Below, piece by piece: positions 15,073 through 23,372 of a stretch of 46,845 nt of DNA. A program made the translations under genes and the position numbers. Source of the stretch: an uncultured Spirochaetaceae bacterium (GTDB lineage: Bacteria > Spirochaetota > Spirochaetia > Sphaerochaetales > Sphaerochaetaceae). Numbering within the stretch: the first letter of the stretch is position 1; each line of letters begins with the position of its first letter. The stretch is taken from contig ONWV01000005.1 in the NCBI GenBank assembly GCA_900321635.1, positions 1 to 46,845 of the forward strand, in the 5' to 3' direction. The notes under the pieces are model-generated. The model was not told the origin of the DNA, ran no database searches, and worked only from the letters and a program-made list of their open reading frames with translations.

Positions 15073-16503
15073 ATGCAGACACTTTACGGCGACAGTCTTT
15101 CCAAAAAGATGGATGAGACAGCACAGAGCTTTTATTCGATTCCTGGCATCACGCTTATGGAGGATGCCTCATTCTCCACATATACAATCATAAAAGAAAA
15201 TCTGAAAAATGCCAAAAAGGTGGTTTTTGTCGCCGGCGGCGGAAACAACGGAGGTGATGCTCTTGCCGTTGCAAGACTGGCATTTCTTGACGGATGCAGG
15301 AACATAAGCATTCTTCTGTCTGACAGCGGAAAGGAAACAGAGCTCAGAGAAATCCAGAGAAAAGCCTGTGAGAAGATAGGACTCAGCGTCACAAAAGAAG
15401 CGGACAAAGCATTAAAGGATGCAGATCTGATTGTAGACGGACTTTTCGGGATAGGCCTTAAGGGAGACCCCAGAGCACCCTATGATGAACTGATTGAAAA
15501 GATCAACAAAGCCAAAGCCTATGTCATATCAATAGATGTTCCTTCGGGAATCGGAGATGATGTAAGATTCTCAAAAGGCATCAAGGCAGATGAAACAGTC
15601 TGCATGGCTGTTCCGAAATCAGCAGTTTACCTGCCTCAGAACAGAGACTTGGCAGGCAATATCAACATTTCGTTTCCGTTCTTTCCAGAAGGTGCTAAAC
15701 CTGAATCTGACATCAGACTCCTACAAGAAAGTGATCTAGCTCTCAAAAAACTCCGTTCAGATGACTATAAGAAAACACGCGGCTCTGTTGCCATTATAGG
15801 CGGAAGCGGAAGATTCACTGGAGCTGTGGTTCTTGCAGCAAAGGCTGCCTTCCATACAGGAGCGGGACTTGTGACAATCTTTACCGAAGAGCGTCTCATC
15901 CCCTCCATTTCAAAGGCAATTCCCTCTGCCATGGTCACAACTTACGATGCTCTGAAAAACCTTGATTCTTTTGATGCTGTTCTCTGTGGTCCGGGAATGG
16001 GAAAAGACCACGACGATGCCCTGCTTTATGCCGTAGATAACGCAAAAAAACTCGTAGTTGATGCAGACGGAATCAGAGCTTTTGCAAGACTGAAGCTCAA
16101 AGCAAAAAGCAAATGCATCATGACACCGCATTTGGGAGAGTATGCGGCTCTTCTTGCTTCCTACTGTCAGGATAAAGAGACAGACACACCCGAAAGCTGG
16201 ATAAAGACCCTCAGGGAAGTTTCTTCAAAGACAGAAAGCACAATTGTAGTCAAAGCAAACACACTCTGGATTGCAGGAAAAGAAAGAAAAATCAGTGTGG
16301 TTGACGGTCAGAATCCGTCATTGGGAGTTGCAGGATCTGGAGATGTGCTTTCTGGAATCATCACCGCTTTGGCTGCACACAAAGATGATAAAGCCGCAGA
16401 AAACGGCACCCTGCTACATCAGAGTGCAGGGCGCCTTGCTCATAAGAAGTTTGGATTCTACTCTTCCGACGATCTGATTTCTTTCATCGGAAAAGTCAGA
16501 TAA
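15073..16503 (+). CDS. nnr: Bifunctional NAD(P)HX epimerase / ADP-dependent dehydratase
   Basis: A 476-residue metabolite-repair enzyme that restores hydrated NADH and NADPH. The N-terminal epimerase domain has GGGNNGGDAL at 55-64 and SIDVPSGI near 155. The C-terminal dehydratase domain has GGSGRFTGA near 243, a TPHLGE motif near 354 (usually TPHPGE, so Pro is replaced by Leu) and the catalytic GSGDVLSG near 419. The N-terminus aligns with the usual start of the family, so ATG 15073 is correct even though no Shine-Dalgarno sequence precedes it; TATAAT ends one base before it. The stop abuts the convergent amidohydrolase stop with no gap. Confidence 0.93.
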   Translation: MQTLYGDSLSKKMDETAQSFYSIPGITLMEDASFSTYTIIKENLKNAKKVVFVAGGGNNGGDALAVARLAFLDGCRNISILLSDSGKETELREIQRKACEKIGLSVTKEADKALKDADLIVDGLFGIGLKGDPRAPYDELIEKINKAKAYVISIDVPSGIGDDVRFSKGIKADETVCMAVPKSAVYLPQNRDLAGNINISFPFFPEGAKPESDIRLLQESDLALKKLRSDDYKKTRGSVAIIGGSGRFTGAVVLAAKAAFHTGAGLVTIFTEERLIPSISKAIPSAMVTTYDALKNLDSFDAVLCGPGMGKDHDDALLYAVDNAKKLVVDADGIRAFARLKLKAKSKCIMTPHLGEYAALLASYCQDKETDTPESWIKTLREVSSKTESTIVVKANTLWIAGKERKISVVDGQNPSLGVAGSGDVLSGIITALAAHKDDKAAENGTLLHQSAGRLAHKKFGFYSSDDLISFIGKVR

Positions 16504-17817
16504 TCACTTGCCTTTGGCAAATGAGGACAGATACTTGTGAGAAGCCATGTAGTCATGGAAGACCTTGTCTCTGTCCATGGTAAGATATTCGCCGTTCTTA
16601 TAAAGAATCATTCCGTCGACCATCGTCATGCAGACATCGCTTGCCTGTGCAGAATAGACGACAAGGGCAAGAGTATCGTAATCAGGAACCATATGAGGTG
16701 CATCGGTATTGATAGCGATGATATCGGCCTTCTTTCCGACTTCAAGCGTTCCGGTGTCTTTTCTTCCCTGCTCCAAAGCTCCTGCCAGGGTTGCCATTCT
16801 GATTATGGTCTCAGGCTTCATTATTGTCGGATCGCAGGTGTAGCCGTTGTGGATGATAGAAGCCAGATGCATTTCCTCAAACATGTTGACGTTGTTGTTG
16901 CTTGAGCTTCCGTCTGTTCCCAATGAGACGTTGATTCCCATGTCCAAGGCCTTCTGAATCGGAGCAAAGCCGCTTCCGAGCTTCATGTTGCTGGTCGGGT
17001 TATGTACGATTGTGACACCCTTTTCCTTGAGAATCCTCAGATCGTCATCGGTACACCATACACAGTGAGCCGCATAGGACGGAAGATTGAAGAAACCGAG
17101 GTCGCTGAGCCACTTGGTTGGAGTTTTTCCATGGCGCTCGAGACATCCTACGTGCTCACGTTTTGTTTCCGAGACGTGGGTATGGAAACGTCCGCCGAGC
17201 TTCTGGATCTCGTCTGCCCATTGGGCTGCAATCTTCTCTGAGATTGTATATTCGGCATGGATGCACCAGTCTACATGCAGCCTGTCGTCAAAGGCTCCGT
17301 CAAAGTTCTTGTGGAATTCAATGGACTCGAACCTGTCAGGGAATGTGGCATAATCAATGTTATCACCGATACCCATGAGAACACGTGTGATGTCGGCCTT
17401 GATTCCGCTTTCCTCGATGCACTTCTGTGTGATCATCGGGCGGAAATACATATCGGAGAAGCTGGTGGTTCCGCTTGCAAGCATCTCCAGGATGACCATA
17501 TTCATTCCAGATACGAAGTCCTGGTCACGCATCTTGCCTTCGATTGGCCAGACGGCATTTTCAAGCCATTCCTGCAAAGGAAGGTCGCTTCCGAGGCCCT
17601 TGAGGAGGTTCATTGCAGAATGGGCATGACCGTTGACGATACCGGGCATCAGAATCTTGTCATACATATCGATTTCTTCGGTGTACGACTTTTTAGGCTT
17701 CTGGGTTCCGATATAGTCAATAAACTTACCGTCAACACCCAGATATGCATTTTCCAGGACCTTCATCGATCCCTTTTCGGTTGTGATGATTTTTGCGTTC
17801 TTGAAAAGAATTGACAT
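16504..17817 (-). CDS. mtaD: 5-methylthioadenosine/S-adenosylhomocysteine deaminase-type amidohydrolase
   Basis: A 437-residue zinc/iron-dependent aminohydrolase of the MtaD/TrzA/ATZ family. Metal ligands are visible as NGHAHSAMN at 62-70, HTHVSET near 213, a conserved AAHCVW near 249 and SLGTDGSSSNNN near 300. PLQEWLENAVWPIE near 80-93 is typical of MTA/SAH deaminases. These enzymes convert methylthioadenosine, S-adenosylhomocysteine or 5'-deoxyadenosine to the inosine forms. It is the second gene of a minus-strand pair with a class II aldolase, next to a divergent MtnA-like isomerase, which supports a 5'-deoxynucleoside salvage role rather than a guanine or cytosine deaminase. The start has AAGGAG seven bases upstream. 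Confidence 0.85.
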   Translation of the reverse strand: MSILFKNAKIITTEKGSMKVLENAYLGVDGKFIDYIGTQKPKKSYTEEIDMYDKILMPGIVNGHAHSAMNLLKGLGSDLPLQEWLENAVWPIEGKMRDQDFVSGMNMVILEMLASGTTSFSDMYFRPMITQKCIEESGIKADITRVLMGIGDNIDYATFPDRFESIEFHKNFDGAFDDRLHVDWCIHAEYTISEKIAAQWADEIQKLGGRFHTHVSETKREHVGCLERHGKTPTKWLSDLGFFNLPSYAAHCVWCTDDDLRILKEKGVTIVHNPTSNMKLGSGFAPIQKALDMGINVSLGTDGSSSNNNVNMFEEMHLASIIHNGYTCDPTIMKPETIIRMATLAGALEQGRKDTGTLEVGKKADIIAINTDAPHMVPDYDTLALVVYSAQASDVCMTMVDGMILYKNGEYLTMDRDKVFHDYMASHKYLSSFAKGK

Positions 17818-17854
17818 GCTGTTTCTCCTTCTGTGTCATTATATACCAATTTCC

Positions 17855-18463
17855 TCAGTTCATAGGAATGACATATGGTTTTCCGATACTTCTGGCCATA
17901 TGATAGATTTTAGCAGCATCTTCCACATAGGAAGCACGCACATAAGCCAAGTCTAAATCAGAGCCCACCGCCACAGCTCCGTGGTTTGCCAGAAGACAGC
18001 CTCCCTTGTCTCCGATGTCACGTGCGGCATTAAGGCCAAGCTGAAGAGACCCCGTGGGAGCATATTCCGCAAGAGGAATCTCGCCTCCGAGCCAGGGCTG
18101 CATCTCTATGAGTATCAAAGGAATATTCTCCCTCAGAACAGCAAATGACGTGGCATACGGAGAATGAGTATGGACAATAGCATTTACAGACGGCTTAGCC
18201 CTGTAAAGCTCTGCATGAAGTCTCCACTCGGAGGACGGCTTTGCGTCATCGGGACACCTGAGAATCTCACCGTCAATGGTCATTATAACGATTCTATCAG
18301 GTGACATAGTGGCATAACTTTCCGAACTCGGCGTAATTGCAAAGGCATTCGGACGCTCCGGCAGGCGCACACTGATATTGCCGCTTGTAGCGGATACAAG
18401 GTGCTCGTCATACATGAGTTTTGAATACTTTACGATGCTTTCTCTGATTTTGATATGGTCCAT
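17855..18463 (-). CDS. Class II aldolase (Ald2/DrdA-type candidate)
   Basis: A 202-residue class II aldolase/adducin-family enzyme. SATSGNISVR near 28-37 is the phosphate-binding loop, E in SSEWRLHAELY is the expected catalytic acid/base, HTHSPYATSF gives two zinc histidines and NHGAV the third. The ATG at 18463 has AAAGGA five bases upstream; a GTG ten codons earlier has no ribosome site. It is the first gene of the pair with the deaminase and diverges from the MtnA-like isomerase across 68 bases. Family members of this length include fuculose-phosphate aldolase, methylthioribulose-phosphate aldolase (DHAP shunt) and 5-deoxyribulose-phosphate aldolase. The neighbours favour one of the last two. 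Confidence 0.85.
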   Translation of the reverse strand: MDHIKIRESIVKYSKLMYDEHLVSATSGNISVRLPERPNAFAITPSSESYATMSPDRIVIMTIDGEILRCPDDAKPSSEWRLHAELYRAKPSVNAIVHTHSPYATSFAVLRENIPLILIEMQPWLGGEIPLAEYAPTGSLQLGLNAARDIGDKGGCLLANHGAVAVGSDLDLAYVRASYVEDAAKIYHMARSIGKPYVIPMN

Positions 18464-18531
18464 TTTATCCTTTCCCTCGTACAAATAATCCACTAAGATT
18501 AGACTGTAGTCAACAAATAACGGAGGACCTC

Positions 18532-19590
18532 ATGGAGCGTCAGGACACAGGACTTGCCTTTCTTCAGAGATATGAGAACATCGCTTGGTATGACAACGGA
18601 GAGGTCAGAATCCTTGATAGAAGAATCTATCCTGCAAAAAAGGAATTTGTGACTTGCAAGACTCACGTTGAGGTCATGCAGGCAATAAGAGGCATGGTCA
18701 CACAAAGCACAGGCCCTTATGTTGCAGGCCCGATGGGAATGGCTCTGGCTGCCTGGGAATGTAAGGACATGAGCGAGCAGAAACAGATGGAATATCTTAA
18801 AGAAGCCGCCTCATGCATCTCCGATGCTCGCCCCACTACAAAAAAGCGCATGATCATTGTCACCCAGGCCTGTCTTCCTGTAGCCGAGAAAGCTTTGAAT
18901 GAAGGAAAGCGTGTGGATATTGCCATCCGTGACCACGTGGTGGAGGCCACGAACATCCGTTATTCAAAGCTTGCTGTCATGGGCAGGTATCTTGCAGAAA
19001 TTTTCCCTGATAACGGAACTGTAATGACACAGTGCTATGCAGATACGGTGTTGGGTATGATGCTCAGATCCTGTAAAGAGATGGGAAAAACGATAAGGCT
19101 GTTCTGTCCTGAGACCAGACCGTTTTTACAGGGAGCAAGACTCACAGCCACAGTGTGTGCGGAGATGGGCTTTGACACAACACTGATTACAGACAACATG
19201 CCGGCCTATGTGATGGCAAAAGAACATGTGGATGTCTTTACGTGCGCAGCCGATGCAATCTGCTGTGACGGTTATGTCTTCAACAAGGTCGGAACAAGCC
19301 AGATAGCAATCTGTGCCAGGCACTTTGCAGTTCCTGTCTACATCGCAGGTGCTCCGGATCCCGGACACAAAACCTGGGACACCGTAAAAATCGAGATGCG
19401 CAATCCCGATGAGACTCTTGAGGCAATGCATGTCAGAACAGCTGCGACGGGTCTTGGAATCAAGGGTTACTACCCTGCTTTTGACATGACACCTCCGGAT
19501 CTGATTACGGGCATTGTCACTGAAAAAGGTGTTCTTTCGCCGTTTGAGCTTAACAAGTACTTTGAATTAGGCGGCGTCGGAGAGTACTGA
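18532..19590 (+). CDS. mtnA: MtnA-family sugar-phosphate isomerase (methylthioribose-1-P / 5-deoxyribose-1-P isomerase)
   Basis: A 352-residue aldose-1-phosphate to ketose-1-phosphate isomerase related to eIF2B-alpha. Catalytic residues can be placed: Cys168 in VMTQCYADTVLG and Asp241 in CAADAICCDG. The family signature ETRPFLQGARLTA lies near 194-206 and NKVGTSQIA near 251-259. It is divergent from classical MtnA (CNTGALAT becomes QCYADTVLG), so 5-deoxyribose-1-phosphate or ribose-1,5-bisphosphate isomerase are alternatives. GGAGG precedes the start. It diverges from the aldolase/deaminase pair, consistent with one pathway. Confidence 0.85.
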   Translation: MERQDTGLAFLQRYENIAWYDNGEVRILDRRIYPAKKEFVTCKTHVEVMQAIRGMVTQSTGPYVAGPMGMALAAWECKDMSEQKQMEYLKEAASCISDARPTTKKRMIIVTQACLPVAEKALNEGKRVDIAIRDHVVEATNIRYSKLAVMGRYLAEIFPDNGTVMTQCYADTVLGMMLRSCKEMGKTIRLFCPETRPFLQGARLTATVCAEMGFDTTLITDNMPAYVMAKEHVDVFTCAADAICCDGYVFNKVGTSQIAICARHFAVPVYIAGAPDPGHKTWDTVKIEMRNPDETLEAMHVRTAATGLGIKGYYPAFDMTPPDLITGIVTEKGVLSPFELNKYFELGGVGEY

Positions 19591-19611
19591 CGCTACCGCC
19601 TCTTATAATTC

Positions 19612-19640
19612 TTGCCTCTGTAACATCAAATCAGTATATT
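19612..19640 (+). promoter_or_regulatory. Promoter abutting the ABC exporter start codon
   Basis: TTGCCT at 19612-19617 and TATATT at 19635-19640 are 17 bases apart. The predicted transcription start is at or next to the A of the ATG at 19648, and no Shine-Dalgarno sequence precedes the gene, so the mRNA is predicted to be leaderless. Confidence 0.55.
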
Positions 19641-19647
19641 CCATATT

Positions 19648-21393
19648 ATGGTTAAAACTCTTATTAGACAGATCGGAGAGTACAAGAAGCAGGCTATTCT
19701 GACGCCTCTTCTCACTTCAGCAGAAGTTTTCATGGAAATACTCATCCCCTTTGTCACTGCAAAAATAATCGACAAGGGAATAAATGAGGGAAATCTGTAC
19801 AACATATTCTACTACGGCGCGATAATGCTGATTCTGGCATTCATAAGCCTTTTCTTCGGAATCAAGGCTGGTCAGACCTCAGCTACAGCGGCCACCGGAT
19901 TTGCCTCAAATCTCAGAAAGAAAATGTACAGAAGGATTCAGGCCTTCTCTTTTTCAAACATCGACCATTTCAGTACGGCTGGTCTTGTCACCAGAATGAC
20001 AACAGATGTCACAAGCGTTGAAAACGCCTTTCAGATGACGATGCGTATCGCAGTCAGGGCCCCGCTTATGATGATTCTGAGCATGGTCATGTGCTTCATG
20101 ATCAACGTCAGACTGACGCTTGTATTCCTTGCAGGTCTTGTATTTCTGGGTTTCTGCCTGTTTTTCATCATGCACAAAGTCATGCCGATCTTTAAAAGGA
20201 TGTTCGACAAATACGATGAGCTGAATGCAAGCATCCAGGAGAACGTTACAGGAATCAGGGCTGTAAAGGCATTTGTCAGAGAAGACTTTGAAAAAGAGAA
20301 GTTCGGCAGGGCAGCCTATTGGATATACACTCTTTCCGTAAAGGCAGAGAAAATCCTTGCTTTCAACGGACCTGTTATGATGTCTGTAGTCTATACAAGC
20401 ATGATGATGCTTGCATGGCTCGGAGCAAATTTCATCGTTTCAGGAACAATGACGACAGGAAACTTAACATCGCTTTTCAGCTATGTCGCCAGCATGCTCA
20501 TGTCCATGATGATGATTTCCATGATATTTGTAATGCTCTCGATGAGCCTTGCGGCAGCAAGGAGAATCAACGAGGTTCTCTCTGAGGAACCCGAGATCAA
20601 GAACCCCCAAAGCCCTGTCATGGAGGTCTCCGACGGCTCCATCGATTTTGAGGACGTCCAGTTCTCATACAGAAAGGGCTCCGGAGAAAGCACCCTCAAG
20701 GACATAAACCTTCATATCAAATCAGGTGAGACAATAGGAATAATCGGCGGAACAGGCAGCGGAAAATCCACGCTCGTGAGTCTGATTTCAAGGCTCTACG
20801 ATGTAACATCAGGCAGTGTTAAAGTCGGCGGAATAAACGTGAAAGACTACGATATCGAGGCCCTCAGAAACAATGTCTCCGTGGTTCTTCAGAAGAATGA
20901 GATCTTCAGCGGCACAATCATCGACAACCTCAGATGGGGAAAAGAGGATGCAAGTGAAGAAGAATGTAAAAGAGCATGCACCCTGGCCTGTGCGGATGAG
21001 TTTATAGAACAGAAACCGGATAAATATTACAGCTGGATCGAACAAGGCGGCACAAACATCTCTGGAGGTCAGAAACAGAGACTCTGCATCGCAAGAGCTC
21101 TTCTGAAAGAACCGAAGATTCTGATTCTGGATGACTCTACAAGTGCCGTTGATACTTCGACTGATGCAAAAATCAGAAAGGCATTCAGGGAAAACATCCC
21201 GCATGTCACGAAGCTTATCATTTCACAGCGCATCTCAAGCATACAGGATGCTGACAGGATAATAGTTCTGGATGACGGCAAGGTCAACGGATTCGATACA
21301 CACGACAATCTGCTCAAGTTCAATCAGATTTACAAGGAAATCTGTGAGGTTCAGATGCAGAGCGGCGGCGACTTCGATGAGAAGATGAACTAG
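19648..21393 (+). CDS. ABC exporter half-transporter, degenerate-site subunit
   Basis: A 581-residue inner-membrane permease fused to an ATPase. Six transmembrane helices lie in residues 15-300, and the ATPase domain has Walker A GGTGSGKST near 366-374 and signature ISGGQKQRL near 470. Walker B is LILDDSTSAVD, with Asp replacing the catalytic Glu, and the switch region reads SQRISS, with Gln replacing His. These changes are the mark of the inactive-site partner in heterodimeric exporters such as TM287/288, BmrCD and LmrCD. The second subunit follows after nine bases. Likely exports drugs, lipids or peptides; substrate unknown. Confidence 0.93.
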   Translation: MVKTLIRQIGEYKKQAILTPLLTSAEVFMEILIPFVTAKIIDKGINEGNLYNIFYYGAIMLILAFISLFFGIKAGQTSATAATGFASNLRKKMYRRIQAFSFSNIDHFSTAGLVTRMTTDVTSVENAFQMTMRIAVRAPLMMILSMVMCFMINVRLTLVFLAGLVFLGFCLFFIMHKVMPIFKRMFDKYDELNASIQENVTGIRAVKAFVREDFEKEKFGRAAYWIYTLSVKAEKILAFNGPVMMSVVYTSMMMLAWLGANFIVSGTMTTGNLTSLFSYVASMLMSMMMISMIFVMLSMSLAAARRINEVLSEEPEIKNPQSPVMEVSDGSIDFEDVQFSYRKGSGESTLKDINLHIKSGETIGIIGGTGSGKSTLVSLISRLYDVTSGSVKVGGINVKDYDIEALRNNVSVVLQKNEIFSGTIIDNLRWGKEDASEEECKRACTLACADEFIEQKPDKYYSWIEQGGTNISGGQKQRLCIARALLKEPKILILDDSTSAVDTSTDAKIRKAFRENIPHVTKLIISQRISSIQDADRIIVLDDGKVNGFDTHDNLLKFNQIYKEICEVQMQSGGDFDEKMN

Positions 21394-21402
21394 GAGGAAG
21401 GC

Positions 21403-23319
21403 ATGAACATCAGAAACGATCGTCAGCAGTCACGTCCTCCCAGAGGAATGTTGGTCAAACCGCAGAAAGGCACCTTCAAGCCGATTTTCAGAATCATGCG
21501 CTATGTCCTGAAGGACTACAAGTTCCATTATGTGGCGGCCATCGCCTGCATTGTGGTCTCTGCCCTGGCAACGCTTTCCATGACTCTGTTCACAAGAAGC
21601 CTGATAGATGTATACATCGTCCCGTTGATCGGAAAGGTGAATCCCGATTTCTCACCGCTTGCACGGCGCCTTATGACACTTGCATGCGTTCTGATAGTCG
21701 GAATCATCTGTAACTACTCGATGAACAGAATCATGATCTCTGTCACTCAAGGTTCATTGAAAAAGCTTCGAATCGAGCTTTTCAACAAGATGGAGACCTT
21801 CCCTCTTCAGTATTTCGACCTGCATTCCAGAGGTGACATAATGTCTGTGTACACAAACGACATTGACACCCTCCGCCAGGTTATCAGCCAGAGCATTCCT
21901 CAGCTGTTCAGCTCATCAATAACCTTGATATCAACTCTTATCAGCATGATAGCCCTGAATCTTCCGCTCACAGCGCTGTCTCTTATCATGGTCGCAATCA
22001 GCCTGAAGATTACAGCAAAGCTCAGCTCAAGCTCAGGAAAGTACTTCTCCGAACGACAGAAAGCCCTTGGAAACGTCAACGGCTATATCGAGGAGATGAT
22101 GCAGGGCCAGAAGGTTGTAAAAGTTTTCTGTCACGAGCAGAGAAGCGTCGAGGAATTTGAGAAGCTGAATGAAAAACTCCGTCAGAGTGCAAGAAACGCC
22201 AACTCAATTGCAAACATCATAATGCCCGTAAACGGAAACATCGGAAACATAAGCTACGTTCTGGTGGCCATTTTAGGAGCTGTTCTGGCTCTCAACGGCT
22301 TTACGGGACTGACGCTTGGCGCTCTTGTGACCTTTGTGTCGCTCAACAGAAACTTCAGCATGCCGATTACCCAGGTGAGCCAGCAGTTCTCCAGCATCGT
22401 CATGGCCAGCGCAGGTGCAAGACGTGTTTTGGAGATGATGGATCAGAAGCCTGAGGAAGACAACGGCTATGTTGAGCTTGTACGTGCCAAAATCGACAAA
22501 GAAGGCAATATCACGGAAACCGACGAACTGACCGAAACCTGGGCCTGGAAGCACCGCCATCAGGTTGACGGAAGCGTCACCTACAGAAAGCTCGAAGGCG
22601 CTGTGACATTCGACGGAGTCGACTTCGGTTACAGCCCGGAGAAAATGGTCCTTCATGACATTCAGATGTACGCAAAACCAGGACAGAAGATTGCATTCGT
22701 AGGAAGCACAGGAGCCGGAAAAACAACAGTCGTGAACCTCATCAACCGCTTCTACGACATCCAGGACGGCAAAATCCGATTTGATGAAATCAACGTAAAC
22801 AAGATCAAGAAAGCCGACCTCAGACGAAGCCTTGGCGTTGTCTTGCAGGACACTCATCTGTTTACCGGAAGTGTCATGGAAAACATCAGATTCGGACGTC
22901 TGGACGCAACCGACGAGCAGTGCATCGAAGCTGCCAAGCTTGCCAACGCAGACGGCTTCATCCGACGGCTTCCCAACGGCTATGACACCATCTTGCGTAA
23001 CGACGGATCAAACCTCAGTCAGGGCCAGAGACAGCTGATAGCAATAGCCAGAGCCGCCGTGGCCAACCCGCCCGCACTTATTCTTGACGAGGCCACATCA
23101 TCCATCGATACCAGGACCGAGCGCCTTGTTCAGAAGGGCATGGATGCACTGATGAACGGCAGAACATCGTTTGTCATCGCCCACAGGCTCTCCACCGTCA
23201 AGAATGCCGATTGCATCATGGTCATGGAACAGGGCCGCATCATCGAGCGCGGAACGCACGAAGAGCTCCTGGCACAGAAAGGCCGCTACTATAATCTCTA
23301 TTCAGGAAACAAAGAATAA
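21403..23319 (+). CDS. ABC exporter half-transporter, canonical catalytic subunit
   Basis: A 638-residue partner of the preceding gene. Six transmembrane helices lie in residues 35-320, then the ATPase domain: Walker A GSTGAGKTT near 430-438, signature LSQGQRQLIAIA near 535, Walker B LILDEATSSID with intact Glu, and switch AHRLST with intact His. A linker of about 45 charged residues (near 355-400) separates the membrane part from the ATPase. The canonical residues here and degenerate ones upstream make the pair a functional heterodimer. A GGAGG ribosome site between the two genes supports co-translation. Confidence 0.93.
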   Translation: MNIRNDRQQSRPPRGMLVKPQKGTFKPIFRIMRYVLKDYKFHYVAAIACIVVSALATLSMTLFTRSLIDVYIVPLIGKVNPDFSPLARRLMTLACVLIVGIICNYSMNRIMISVTQGSLKKLRIELFNKMETFPLQYFDLHSRGDIMSVYTNDIDTLRQVISQSIPQLFSSSITLISTLISMIALNLPLTALSLIMVAISLKITAKLSSSSGKYFSERQKALGNVNGYIEEMMQGQKVVKVFCHEQRSVEEFEKLNEKLRQSARNANSIANIIMPVNGNIGNISYVLVAILGAVLALNGFTGLTLGALVTFVSLNRNFSMPITQVSQQFSSIVMASAGARRVLEMMDQKPEEDNGYVELVRAKIDKEGNITETDELTETWAWKHRHQVDGSVTYRKLEGAVTFDGVDFGYSPEKMVLHDIQMYAKPGQKIAFVGSTGAGKTTVVNLINRFYDIQDGKIRFDEINVNKIKKADLRRSLGVVLQDTHLFTGSVMENIRFGRLDATDEQCIEAAKLANADGFIRRLPNGYDTILRNDGSNLSQGQRQLIAIARAAVANPPALILDEATSSIDTRTERLVQKGMDALMNGRTSFVIAHRLSTVKNADCIMVMEQGRIIERGTHEELLAQKGRYYNLYSGNKE

Positions 23320-23320
23320 A

Positions 23321-23350
23321 AAATGGCCATCGGTGGGACAACCGATGGCC
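23321..23350 (-). terminator. Terminator of the alcohol dehydrogenase gene
   Basis: GGCCATCGGT at 23325-23334 pairs perfectly with ACCGATGGCC at 23341-23350. On the minus strand it is followed by ATTTTTTATTC and lies 22 bases after the dehydrogenase stop. It also ends transcription close to the ABC exporter stop. Confidence 0.8.
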
Positions 23351-23372
23351 GGAAAAAGGGGGTATTTAAAAC

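Noticed and set aside
18464..18531. SAM or other riboswitch in the 68-base gap between aldolase and mtnA
   Set aside because: Too short for an aptamer and no conserved core seen.
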